From Rhodanobacter sp. C05 (GTDB lineage: Bacteria; Pseudomonadota; Gammaproteobacteria; Xanthomonadales; Rhodanobacteraceae), in assembly GCF_002001165.1 (NCBI RefSeq), contig NZ_MUNQ01000008.1:186001-250000 (forward strand): a stretch of 64,000 nt of DNA, read 5' to 3'. Positions 45,101 through 51,936 of this stretch are shown in pieces. A program made the translations under genes and the position numbers. The stretch's first letter is position 1. The number at the start of each line of letters is the position of its first letter. The notes beneath the pieces are model-generated. The model was not told the origin of the DNA and did not search any database. It saw only the letters and a program-made list of their open reading frames with translations.

Positions 45101-46602
45101 TGATGCGCCGCACGCTCGAATTGTTGTGCCACTGACATACCGTCGTTCGGCTTGCCTTCCTGGCGTCCCCACTCTCGTACGCGATGCAGCTCGACGTCCG
45201 GCAAAAAAGCATCGTTGGTAGCGTCTGCATCGGGATCTGCCACCATCGCTTCGAGCAGGCGGCCGAAATACTCCAGCATGTGTTGCATCCGGGCAGGCTC
45301 GAACAGATCCGCGTCGTACTCGAAGTTGCACCCGTAGACACCGCCTTGCTCATCGATGGACATGGTCATTTCCAGCTTGGTCATGTCCATGCCGATATTC
45401 ACATAGGCTTGTTCCAGATCTTGTATTTGTTTGTCCGATGGATAGTTCTGCAACGTGAACATCGCTTGGAACAGCGGCGTACGGCTGAGCGTTTGCACCG
45501 GCACCAGTTTTTCCACCAGCCTTTCGAACGGCATCTCCTGATGTTCGTAGGCAGACAAGGTGCGTTCGCGAACCCGCGACACGAGCTGGCGAAAACTGAG
45601 GCCGGCGCGCACGTCGCTGCGAAGGACGATGGTATTCATCAAGCAACCGACGATGTTTTCGGTTTCAAGCCGATTGCGGTTGGCGGTTGGCGTACCGACA
45701 AGAAAGTCGTCGATACCTGCGTAGCGCGCCAGCGCGAGCTGGAACATCGCCAGGAACACCATAAAGGGCGTGGCATTTTCCCGGCGACAAAACTCGGTGA
45801 TGTTCTTGCTCAATTCCGCCGCATAGGCGGCGTGCAGCATATGGCCCTGGTGCGCAAGTACCGCTGGACGCGGATAGTCGGTGGGAATGGTGGCTTCCTC
45901 GACACCATCCAGTTGTTCCTTCCAGAACGCCAGCTGTTGCGTCATCACTTCGCCGTTCAACCAGCCGCGCTGCCAGATGGCGTAGTCGCCGTACTGAAGT
46001 TGCGGCTTGGGCAACGGCGACGTTTCGGCGCCGTTGGCGTAGGCCTGATAAAGCGTGTCGAGTTCGCGTTGAAGGATGTAGCAGGACCAGCCATCACCGA
46101 TGATGTGATGCATGTTGAAATACATCACATGGTCCAGCTCGTCCATGCGGAACACCACGGCGCGGAACAACGGTCCCCTGGCAAGCTGGAACGGCGTCAT
46201 CGTCTGCGCCTTGATCTGGCGCGCGAGCTCTTCTTCTCGCTCCTCGGCGGGAATGCCCGACAAGTCGACGGTCTGGCCAAAACCGACCAACTCAGGCAAC
46301 ACCTCCTGCACCGCCACGCCATTGCGCGTAGGGAAAACTGTGCGCAACGACTCATGCCGTTCAATCAGTTCGCCAATCGCCCGCCACAGCGCCGCATGGT
46401 CCACGGCGCCTTTTTGACGGCTGCCGAAAGGCATGTTGTAAAGCGCCGTGTCCGGCTCCAGCTGATCGATGAACCACATGCCGAGCTGCGAATAGGCAAT
46501 CGGATAGCTCCGCACGCCACGCGCGTCCCCGGCATTGAGTCGCTCCAGCAGCCGCTGCCGAGCCGGACTGAGATTCTGGATGCGCTTTGAAATATCGCTC
46601 AT
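36106..46602 (-). CDS. Trimodular NRPS with terminal thioesterase (C-A-T-C-A-T-C-A-T-TE)
   Basis: The 3498-residue protein carries C1 (about 15-450, HHIIGDGW), A1 (480-990), T1 (GGHSL near 1032), C2 (HHIIADGW near 1220), A2 (1540-2040), T2 (near 2082), C3 (near 2273), A3 (2590-3110), T3 (near 3164) and a type I thioesterase (nucleophile in GWSFGG near 3300). Pocket residues read by alignment to GrsA: A1 D-A-T-D-V-G-C-I-Q-K (no clear match), A2 D-L-F-N-N-A-L-T-Y-K (recalled as an alanine code), A3 D-G-T-K-I-G-E-I-G-K (close to asparagine codes). There is no epimerase or methyltransferase. The terminal TE makes this the releasing protein, by hydrolysis or cyclisation. T1-C2 and T2-C3 are near-identical in DNA. 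Confidence 0.93.
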   Translation of the reverse strand: MSDISKRIQNLSPARQRLLERLNAGDARGVRSYPIAYSQLGMWFIDQLEPDTALYNMPFGSRQKGAVDHAALWRAIGELIERHESLRTVFPTRNGVAVQEVLPELVGFGQTVDLSGIPAEEREEELARQIKAQTMTPFQLARGPLFRAVVFRMDELDHVMYFNMHHIIGDGWSCYILQRELDTLYQAYANGAETSPLPKPQLQYGDYAIWQRGWLNGEVMTQQLAFWKEQLDGVEEATIPTDYPRPAVLAHQGHMLHAAYAAELSKNITEFCRRENATPFMVFLAMFQLALARYAGIDDFLVGTPTANRNRLETENIVGCLMNTIVLRSDVRAGLSFRQLVSRVRERTLSAYEHQEMPFERLVEKLVPVQTLSRTPLFQAMFTLQNYPSDKQIQDLEQAYVNIGMDMTKLEMTMSIDEQGGVYGCNFEYDADLFEPARMQHMLEYFGRLLEAMVADPDADATNDAFLPDVELHRVREWGRQEGKPNDGMSVAQQFERAAHQHADVPAVFCTEETLTYRQLNARANQIARYLVEAGVGPEVRVGVLLDRGANLCAVMLGVMKAGGVYVPLDPTLPEDRLAYMAADSSLTVLLLDAQTRHLLAEGNWQRIDLDQVGEALQQISSEDLPCRVDADHLAYIIYTSGSTGQPKGVGVPQQALVNQLRWVPATFALSAQDRFLQKTSISFDASITEMLAPLVSGASLVVARPRGEYDPQYLAELVAEQGVTCVDLSPSLLDALLALVDPATWRQVRLVVCGGEALRPEQVRFFKEHFTARLVNCYGPTETAIQSAWSDQLDGPAIVPIGWPVAHTQLYVLDTQMRLAPIGTRGELFIGGIGLARGYLGHPGLTADKFVPDPFGKHGERLYRTGDQVRWRPDGQLEFLGRTDHQVKLRGYRIELGEIERAIESHAAVAQAIVMIREDQPGMQQLVAYVVNDAAARSAPQVSELREHVTKSLPAYMVPVAFVLLGAIPLMPNGKLDRSALPAPDQSDVASRSYEPPQGETEQRVAAIFEEVLKLERVGRWDSFFELGGHSLLAVQLISRIQRGLDRQFRLMDLFTYPTVQQIAQVLDQAQAPQTKLPSMQQPTLRKQAPLSFAQQRLWFLNQIEGVGSAYNIPLGLVLTGRLDRAAVRQALDHLLWRHEALRTTFPTVNEAPMQNIAAVSDSRFQLDEEDLRASTDPQAVRRRVEAEATAGFDLAQGPLIRGRLIRTADEEHVLLVTVHHIIADGWSIDLFWNDFGALYRAFQAGQPNPLPVLGYQYADYAQWQRQWLSGDVLAQQQEYWKKTLGDAPAQLTLPTDRPRPAQQDFAGDFISFGLDAELTTGLRRLSQSHGITLYMTMLAAWSVVLSRLSGQRDVVIGTPTANRPMRELEELIGFFVNMLALRMEVPGTLSVSQLLTQARTTFLEAQEHEHLSFEQVVEVVRPPRDPAYSPIFQVMFTWHVKAGQGGGSGESILPGIAIRDVDMPAPRKSKFDLTLALEEGTTIGGGLEYATALFERATIERLLVYLRRVLQAMVRDPAQTISQLDMLPSAERSQVLHGWNKSTARDYVFEDAHRMIEAQVRRTPDQIAVAHGADTLSYAQLNAQANQLARCLRAEGIGPDVRVGLCVERGTTMVVAMLAVLKAGGAYVPLDPAYPPARLQAMLVDAAPAVVLTQSTLHAALGHWEGRCLDLDDSHAVAGQSDDDLPQAEGLTSEHLAYLIYTSGSTGTPKGVMLQRANLANFLHWGQEAFDSAMLEQTLAATSLSFDLAVFEILLPLSCGGTVQVVANVLELAKTPVPVTLLNTVPSALEVLLDEGMLPSTVRVVNLAGEALKPALVKRVFAQPQVELVHNLYGPTETTTYSTYTRITREEIYDGHIGQPIANTRIYILDAQGEPVPVGVSGELYISGAGVARGYYCREELTGERFKRDPFVPDASARMYRTGDLARWRADGRIDYLGRADHQIKLRGYRIELGEIEQALERQATVRQAVVLMREDVPGHKQLVAYVVGQGDGDVAAWRKELMDTLPAYMVPTAFVGLETMPLTPNGKLDRKALPAPDQSGVAARSYEPPQGETERRLAEIFAEVLQVERVGRNDNFFELGGHSLLAVQLISRIQRGLDRQFRLMDLFTYPTVQQIAQVLDQAQAPQTKLPSMQQPTLRKQAPLSFAQQRLWFLNQFEGVGATYNIPLGQILTGRLDHAAVRQALDHLLWRHEALRTTFPTVNEVPVQSIAAASDSRFQLDEEDLRASTDPQAVSRCIEAEASAGFDLAQGPLIRGRLIRTADEEHVLLVTVHHIIADGWSIGLFWNDFGALYRAFQAGQPNPLPVLGYQYADYAQWQRQWLSGDVLAQQQEYWKKTLGDAPAQLTLPTDRPRPAQQDLAGDFVDFGLDAELTTGLRRLSQSHGITLYMTMLAAWSVVLSRLSGQHDVVIGTPTANRPMRELEELIGFFVNMLALRMEVPGTLSVSQLLKQARTTFLEAQEHEHLSFEQVVEVVRPPRDPAYSPIFQVMFTWHVQAGQGSGSGESMLHGIANRDLDIPHRRKSKFDLTLMLEEQGSTIEGGLEYATALFEHSTVERVAVYLRRVLQAMVRDPTQAISQLDMLPAAERNLLLKTWNDTDAPYPAHLCIHRLFEQQVERTPDAIALRFEEQSLSYARLNAEANRLAHYLIEQGVRPDDRVAICLERSPAMVVGLLATLKAGGAYVPLDPAYPCTRLTQILADAGPAILLSDAIGRDALGEEALASLTVLDLASEHAPWIVHADADPDPRELGLASEHLAYVIYTSGSTGTPKGVMVEHRNLVNYFTATQATYYRPGGNGSPASLSFAFDGSVTIFFGPLIAGQPLILLPVENELMALGKPDVSAAAVGGAFELLKLTPAHLKILNPVLDASNASAPARSLILGGEALVPGDLAFWQERYPHVQLINEYGPTETTIGCTTYVVSAKVPGNEIVPIGRPLANTRIYLLDACGQLVPRGAIGELYVGGAGVARGYLNRPELTAERFLTDPFSPHPDSRMYRTGDLARYLPDGNLVFLGRNDQQVKIRGFRIELGEIESRLTEHPAVRETVVLAREDVPGDKRLVAYIVPTRKDDAEADALAAALRSYLSVHLPDYMVPVAFVRLDALPLTPNGKLDQRALPAPDDSAFARREYEPPQGEVETTLVRLWQELLGVERVGRNDNFFELGGHSLLAVQLVRRISQLASADFRLQNIFTLSTPASIAAWIAAASRGEHDESPQASGVEGVVALTKESERQPVFFLHPIGGTAFCYAELARLLEPQASVYALESDFDEEDDMLGMTELAEHYLKRLRQVQPAGPYRLAGWSFGGLLAWEMAAQLRAQGELVSQLVMIDTHPPQPSPPATSAQRMRRVISHVREDVLGQDDGVVLDPRDLQGGLDALENLLVRLDLVAEATRRQETAKLLATYDRNLYAMETYSVPSAEQMAVLFIAAEGAYADHLRDEWSRRTHGLLECIALAANHYTIMKGACTQAIAQRMRQDLPGLPTHEQQPLRQPAGQVVS
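39015..40370 (-). repeat. T-C segment repeat, copy 2 (T2-C3)
   Basis: This segment, from the FFELGG motif of T2 to the KSKFDL region of C3, is nearly identical in DNA to 42177-43532 at a constant offset of 3162 bases (one module). Long stretches match base for base with only scattered differences. Similarity falls off sharply in the flanking A domains, so the unit exchanged is T-C, not a whole module. Confidence 0.9.
42177..43532 (-). repeat. T-C segment repeat, copy 1 (T1-C2)
   Basis: Partner of the segment at 39015-40370. The near-identity of synonymous positions implies a recent duplication or ongoing gene conversion. The repeat is also a place where assemblies of this gene from short reads may collapse. 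Confidence 0.9.
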
Positions 46603-46708
46603 GCAAAGGATCCCTCTTCAATAATTGAAACCGAGCTTGCTGCAACGCATCCGTGCATGGCGACATCGATTGAACAGTTGCGGTTGCTGCGCGCCCTCCC
46701 TGCTCTGC

Positions 46709-49700
46709 TCATGGCACGCGTCCTTCCTGTTCGAGCTGTTCGAGCAGTAGTTCCACTTCCTCGTCGGAAAGCGTGTCCAGGCTCGCCAACAGACGGTCGG
46801 CGTGAGCTTTCCCGTCGTCTGCTGCCGCTTCGGTGCGCATGGTCTGTCCGGCACCGGCCCGCTCTTCCACCATGGCAGCCAGTTGCGCTGGCGTGGATGC
46901 CTCGAAAATCAAGCGCACCGGCAGCTCGATCGAGAACAAGGCTTCCAGTCGCGATACCACGCGTACTGCAGTAAGCGAGTGGATGCCGAGGTCGAAAAAA
47001 TTGTCGTGCACGCCGATACGTTCCCACTGCAGAAGCTCCGCTAGCGAGGTGCATATCTGTGCCTCGATCGTGTTGCGGGGCGCGACATAGTCGCGACTGT
47101 CGATCGACGCTTCGCCGGGCGCCGGCAGCGCAGCGCGATCGAGCTTGCCATTGGCATTCACCGGCAAGACGTCCAGCGTCGTCCAGTACACCGGCACCAT
47201 GTAGCGCGGCAGTCGCTCTCCCAGCCATTCGCGCAAGCCTGCCAGGTCGTATTGCTCGTGCACCGCGACGTAGGCCGCCAGTGCCGGGATACCCGTCTGG
47301 ACTTCGCACACCGCCACAGCCGCCTGTTTGACCGCGGGATGTCGATGCAGCGCCGACTCGATTTCGCCAAGCTCGATACGAAAGCCGCGCAGCTTTATCT
47401 GACCATCTAGACGGCCAAAGAATTCCAACTGTCCGTCCTGTCTCCAGCGCACTTGATCACCGGTGCGATACATCAGGCTGCCGGGTTCGCCATATGGGTC
47501 GGGAATGAATTTCTCGGCAGTCAATGCCGGGTTGGCGTAATAACCGCGCGCCAGTGCCGCGCCGCCGATATGCAGCTCGCCGCGCACTCCAGGCGGTACC
47601 AAGGCAAGTTGCGAATCCAGCACGTAGCAGTGCGTATTGGCGATGGGACGCCCGATCGGCAATGGTCCGCGGTGCCCCGTCGCAAGCGTCCAGGTCGTCT
47701 GAATGGTCGCCTCAGTTGGACCATAAGTGTTGTAGAGCAGCGCGCTATGCCGCGCATGGAAAGCGTCGACCAGTTCCGGATGCAAGACTTCGCCACCGCT
47801 CCATACCGCTCTTACCGTCTGCCATGCCGCCGGCCGGGCCGAACGCATCAAGGCATCGAGCAGCGACGGCGTCAGATCGATACAGGTGACGCCCTCCCGT
47901 TCGATCAGTGCGTTGAGATAATCCACGTCATGCTCGCCCTGCGCGCGTGCCACGATCAGGCTCGCACCGGCGGTCAGGCTGCCGAATATTTCCTCGATGG
48001 AGGGATCGAAGCTGATCGAGGTCTTCTGCAAGAAACGATCGGCCGGCGTCAGCGCGAATGTTTCGCGGAACCACTCAATCTGGTTGGCGAGTGCGGCATG
48101 GGTGATGCCCACGCCCTTGGGCTTGCCGCTGGATCCGGAGGTGTAGACCAGATAAGCCAGGTTGTATGGATCAATTTGCGCAACCGGCTCCGTCGTGGGG
48201 AACCGCGCGAGCTGCTCGTCCAGCATGTCCAGGTCGATGCGTTGCCGCCCATCGCCCAGATCCAGATGCCTGGTGGGCACATGCAGCAGCACCGCCGCCA
48301 TATCCGCGTCCGCGGCAATCCAGCGGAGGCGATCGATAGGATAAGCCGGGTCCAGCGGCACGTACACGGCGCCGAGTTTCATCAGCGCAAGCAGTGCAAC
48401 GCACAACTCCACGCCGCGCTCGGCCAACACGCCAACGCGCATCTCCGTGACCATGCCGCGCTCGCGCAGATAATGCGCAAGTTGGCTGGAGCGGCCATCC
48501 AGTTCGCCATAACCGAACGAACCGGCGTCGGTGATCACGGCTATCGCGTCAGGCGCACTGCGCGCGCAAGCGCTGAAACGGGAAACGACTAGCTCTACCT
48601 GACCCGTGCGCCGCGCACCCTGGCCCCACGCCAGCAAAGCAGCGCGATCTGCCGTCCCAAGCAGGTCCAAGGCATCGATCGCGCAGGAGGTATGCAGCAA
48701 GCTCTCTTGCAGGATGCGTACATAGGTATCGAGCAGCCTGCAGATGGTGGTGCGGCCATACAGATCGGTGCGGTATTCGGCGAATCCGACAAAGCCCGCG
48801 TTTTCCTCACACAACGTCAGGCAAAAGTCCTCCACCGCCACGCCGATATCGATCGGTTCGCGTACGACCGTGAGGTTTTCGCCCAAGGCCAGCACATCGT
48901 TCGGTTCGTTCTCTAATACGAACATGACGCGGAAAAAGGGATTGCCGTACGCTTCTCGTCGCGTAGCCGCGCGCTCGACCACTTTCTGAAATGGCGCGTC
49001 GGAATGCTCATGGGCGTCCAAGGTGGTGGCGGCAACGCGCTGCAGCGCCTCGCGAAAGCTCAGATCGCCGCGTAGCTCGGTGCGTAGCGCAACGCTATTG
49101 GTCAGATCGCCGACCAAGGCTTCCGTTTCCAGCTTGCGCCGGACGGAGAACGCGGTGCCGATCACGATGTCTTCAACACCGGTCATCCGCAACAGCAACA
49201 CCTTGAACGCGGTCAGCAACCAGTTGAACGGCGTTACGCCGAACTCGGCGCAACGTTCCTTCAGCTTCGCCGTCAACGCGGCCGGCAAAGTCAGCGGCTC
49301 GCGGCAGCCATGGAAGGAACGGACAATGGCCGGCGCGCCGTCCTGCGGAAAGCTTACCGGCGACACGGTGCCCTGCAGCTTGTGCGCCCAATATTCCAAG
49401 CTCTGCTGCAGCCGGTTCTGATCCAGCCAGCGGCGCTGCCAGACTGCATAGTCCGCGTATTGCACGGCTAGCTCCGGCAACCGGGAAGCCGTGTCGAAAC
49501 GGGTATACAGCGCGCTGATATCGCGCCGCAGCACACTCTGGCTCCAGCCGTCGGTGACGATGTGGTGCACCGTCAGCACCAGCCAATGATTGAGCGGTCC
49601 GCATTGCAGCAGGGTGGCGCGCAACAACGGCCCCTTATCCAAGGCGAACGGAATTTTCGCGCTATCGATTTGCCATTGGCGTGCGTGCTCGCGACGCTCG

Positions 49701-51856
49701 TCGGCCTCGGTGGAACCTGTCAGGTCAAATACCGGTATGGACAGCGTCGCCGGCGGTGGATCGATCCGTTGCACGACCTCTTCGTCTTCGCGCACAAAAC
49801 GGGTGCGCAGCACTTCGTGCCGTCGTACTACTTCAGTCAGTGCCCATTCCAACGCCCGCACGTTGAGTTCGCCGACGATGTGGAAACTCTCGGTGACGTT
49901 GTAACAAAGCGCATCCTGCGCCAGCTGGTTTTCCAGGTAGAGCATTTCCTGGCTATAGGACAGCGGTGCCCGCGTGGCGCCCAGGCGGTCTAACGGCAGG
50001 GACGCCGCAGGATCCTCCATCGCCAGGCTGTCGATTTTCGCCGCGAGATCCTTGAGTACGGGCGCAGAAAAAACGTCCTTGAGCGCCAGTTCGACCGCGC
50101 ATTCACTCTGCACGCGCACCAGCACGCACATCGCCGTAAGAGAATGGCCGCCCCGCAGAAAGAAGTCATCTTCGCGACCGATCTCCGCCACGGTCAGCAA
50201 GCCTGACCAGATGGATGCCAGCGTCCGTTCCGTTTCGCTGCGAGGCGGCACGAACGCAGGTGCCGAATCCGGCGCGTCCATAGGAAGCTGTGACAACGCG
50301 CTACGGTCCAACTTGCCATTGAGCGTCGTCGGCAAGCGGTCGAGCGCGACCCAACCGGTCGGTACCATGTAATCGGGCAAGCGCTGACGCAGGCGCTCAC
50401 GCAATGTCTCGCGCTGCAGCATGGCTGCATCGCCGCGCGGCGCCACGAACGCGACCAAGCGCCGGCTCTCGTCGTCGCCGAGCAGCATCACAGCCGCTTG
50501 CTCCAGTGCCGGGTCCTCACAGAGAACGGCCTCGATCTCGCCGAGCTCGATGCGATAGCCGTGCAGTTTCACCTGAAAATCGAAGCGGCCGGCATAAAGA
50601 AGCTGACCGTCGCCACCCACCTTCACCCGGTCGCCGGTGCGATACATGCGACGGCCGATGCTATCGGCGAACGGATCGGGCAAGAACCGCTCGGCACTCA
50701 AGGCGGGACGTCTGATATAGCCGTCCGCCACGCCATCGCCGCCGATATACAGTTCTCCCTCCTCGCCATCCGGTACCGGCTGCAGTCGGTCATCCAATAC
50801 GTAACAGCGGGTACCGGCAATGGGGTGCCCAATCGGTGCATGGGCCGCATCGGCATGCCTCTCCATGAGGGCGAAGGTGGCATACGTCGTGCATTCCGAA
50901 GGCCCGTACAGATTGAACACGCGCTCGATATGCGTATGCTCGTAGAGCCTGCCGACCAGCGCTTGCGGCAACACCTCACCGGCGAGATTCACCGTCCTGA
51001 CCGTGTGCGGCAAGCGATGTTGGCGCAGCAGTTCGGTCATCAACGACGGCACAGTGTTCACCAGGGTGATGCGCCCCCGCTCCGCCAGCGCAGGCAAGTC
51101 GAGCAGGTTGGCGGCGACCACCACCTGGCCGCCGATGCTCAGCGGCACGAACAATTCAAAAATCGACAGATCGAAACACACTGAAGTGGCGAACAGCACA
51201 CTCGCCAGCTCGTCCGGCGTGAATACGCGCAATGCCCAATCCACGAAGGCCGCGGCGTTTGCATGCTGCACGCCAGCCGCCTTGGGCCGTCCGGTGGAGC
51301 CGGAGGTATAGGTGACGTAGGCCAGATGCGATGGCAACAGCCGGCGCGGCGCCGCAAGCTCGGCCGCGGGCACATCGCCGCGCAAAGTCTGCTGCAGGTC
51401 AAGCACCGTTCCATCGAATTCCGCGTCCAGTCGAATAGCGAGCGCGTACTCCGAAATCAGCAGCCGGGTGCCGGTGTCGTGCAACATGAACTTCAGGCGC
51501 TGCAACGGATAGGTGGGATCCAGCGGCACATAGGCCGCACCCGCCTTGAGCACGCCGAGCAACGCCGTAACCAGACCGCAGCTGCGTCCCAGCATGACGC
51601 CTACGCAATCGCCCGGCCCGATGCCCAGCATCGCCAATCGCGCTGCCACGATATCGGCATCTGCGTTGAGCGTCGCGTAGCTAAGCTGCCTTTCGGCATC
51701 GATAACGGCAATCGCCTGAGGATACCGCTGCGCCTGCTGCTCAATGCGACGATGGATGAAGATGCCGTCCGCGCCGGCGCCGGCCGACAGCGGCATGCGC
51801 GTGCATCCGGATGCTGGCGTTCCTTCTTGTTGCATTGCATCGTCGACTGAGCTCAT
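46709..51856 (-). CDS. Bimodular NRPS A-T-C-A-T
   Basis: The 1715-residue protein begins directly with an adenylation domain (about 40-540, YTSGSTGRPK, FDLSIFEL near 226). T (GGHSLTAM near 570), C (HHIVTDGW near 765), A (FDPSIEEI near 1285) and T (LGIHSLTAV near 1625) follow. Pocket residues are D-L-F-N-N-A-L-T-Y-K for the first A, the same as A2 of the trimodular protein, and D-P-E-D-W-G-T-I-Q-K for the second, which shares D278 and the I-Q pair with A1 of that protein. The last carrier has Ile for the second Gly of LGGHS but keeps the serine. The ATG at 51856 is preferred over one nine codons upstream because GGGGAGAG precedes it. There is no condensation domain before the first module, and no docking domain is visible. 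Confidence 0.9.
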   Translation of the reverse strand: MSSVDDAMQQEGTPASGCTRMPLSAGAGADGIFIHRRIEQQAQRYPQAIAVIDAERQLSYATLNADADIVAARLAMLGIGPGDCVGVMLGRSCGLVTALLGVLKAGAAYVPLDPTYPLQRLKFMLHDTGTRLLISEYALAIRLDAEFDGTVLDLQQTLRGDVPAAELAAPRRLLPSHLAYVTYTSGSTGRPKAAGVQHANAAAFVDWALRVFTPDELASVLFATSVCFDLSIFELFVPLSIGGQVVVAANLLDLPALAERGRITLVNTVPSLMTELLRQHRLPHTVRTVNLAGEVLPQALVGRLYEHTHIERVFNLYGPSECTTYATFALMERHADAAHAPIGHPIAGTRCYVLDDRLQPVPDGEEGELYIGGDGVADGYIRRPALSAERFLPDPFADSIGRRMYRTGDRVKVGGDGQLLYAGRFDFQVKLHGYRIELGEIEAVLCEDPALEQAAVMLLGDDESRRLVAFVAPRGDAAMLQRETLRERLRQRLPDYMVPTGWVALDRLPTTLNGKLDRSALSQLPMDAPDSAPAFVPPRSETERTLASIWSGLLTVAEIGREDDFFLRGGHSLTAMCVLVRVQSECAVELALKDVFSAPVLKDLAAKIDSLAMEDPAASLPLDRLGATRAPLSYSQEMLYLENQLAQDALCYNVTESFHIVGELNVRALEWALTEVVRRHEVLRTRFVREDEEVVQRIDPPPATLSIPVFDLTGSTEADERREHARQWQIDSAKIPFALDKGPLLRATLLQCGPLNHWLVLTVHHIVTDGWSQSVLRRDISALYTRFDTASRLPELAVQYADYAVWQRRWLDQNRLQQSLEYWAHKLQGTVSPVSFPQDGAPAIVRSFHGCREPLTLPAALTAKLKERCAEFGVTPFNWLLTAFKVLLLRMTGVEDIVIGTAFSVRRKLETEALVGDLTNSVALRTELRGDLSFREALQRVAATTLDAHEHSDAPFQKVVERAATRREAYGNPFFRVMFVLENEPNDVLALGENLTVVREPIDIGVAVEDFCLTLCEENAGFVGFAEYRTDLYGRTTICRLLDTYVRILQESLLHTSCAIDALDLLGTADRAALLAWGQGARRTGQVELVVSRFSACARSAPDAIAVITDAGSFGYGELDGRSSQLAHYLRERGMVTEMRVGVLAERGVELCVALLALMKLGAVYVPLDPAYPIDRLRWIAADADMAAVLLHVPTRHLDLGDGRQRIDLDMLDEQLARFPTTEPVAQIDPYNLAYLVYTSGSSGKPKGVGITHAALANQIEWFRETFALTPADRFLQKTSISFDPSIEEIFGSLTAGASLIVARAQGEHDVDYLNALIEREGVTCIDLTPSLLDALMRSARPAAWQTVRAVWSGGEVLHPELVDAFHARHSALLYNTYGPTEATIQTTWTLATGHRGPLPIGRPIANTHCYVLDSQLALVPPGVRGELHIGGAALARGYYANPALTAEKFIPDPYGEPGSLMYRTGDQVRWRQDGQLEFFGRLDGQIKLRGFRIELGEIESALHRHPAVKQAAVAVCEVQTGIPALAAYVAVHEQYDLAGLREWLGERLPRYMVPVYWTTLDVLPVNANGKLDRAALPAPGEASIDSRDYVAPRNTIEAQICTSLAELLQWERIGVHDNFFDLGIHSLTAVRVVSRLEALFSIELPVRLIFEASTPAQLAAMVEERAGAGQTMRTEAAADDGKAHADRLLASLDTLSDEEVELLLEQLEQEGRVP

Positions 51857-51936
51857 GACTCTCCCCAAGACACCATCAGGCAATCCACCAAATCTCCATT
51901 TGCATTGCGCTGGATGCGGTCCGCACCCAACTCGGC

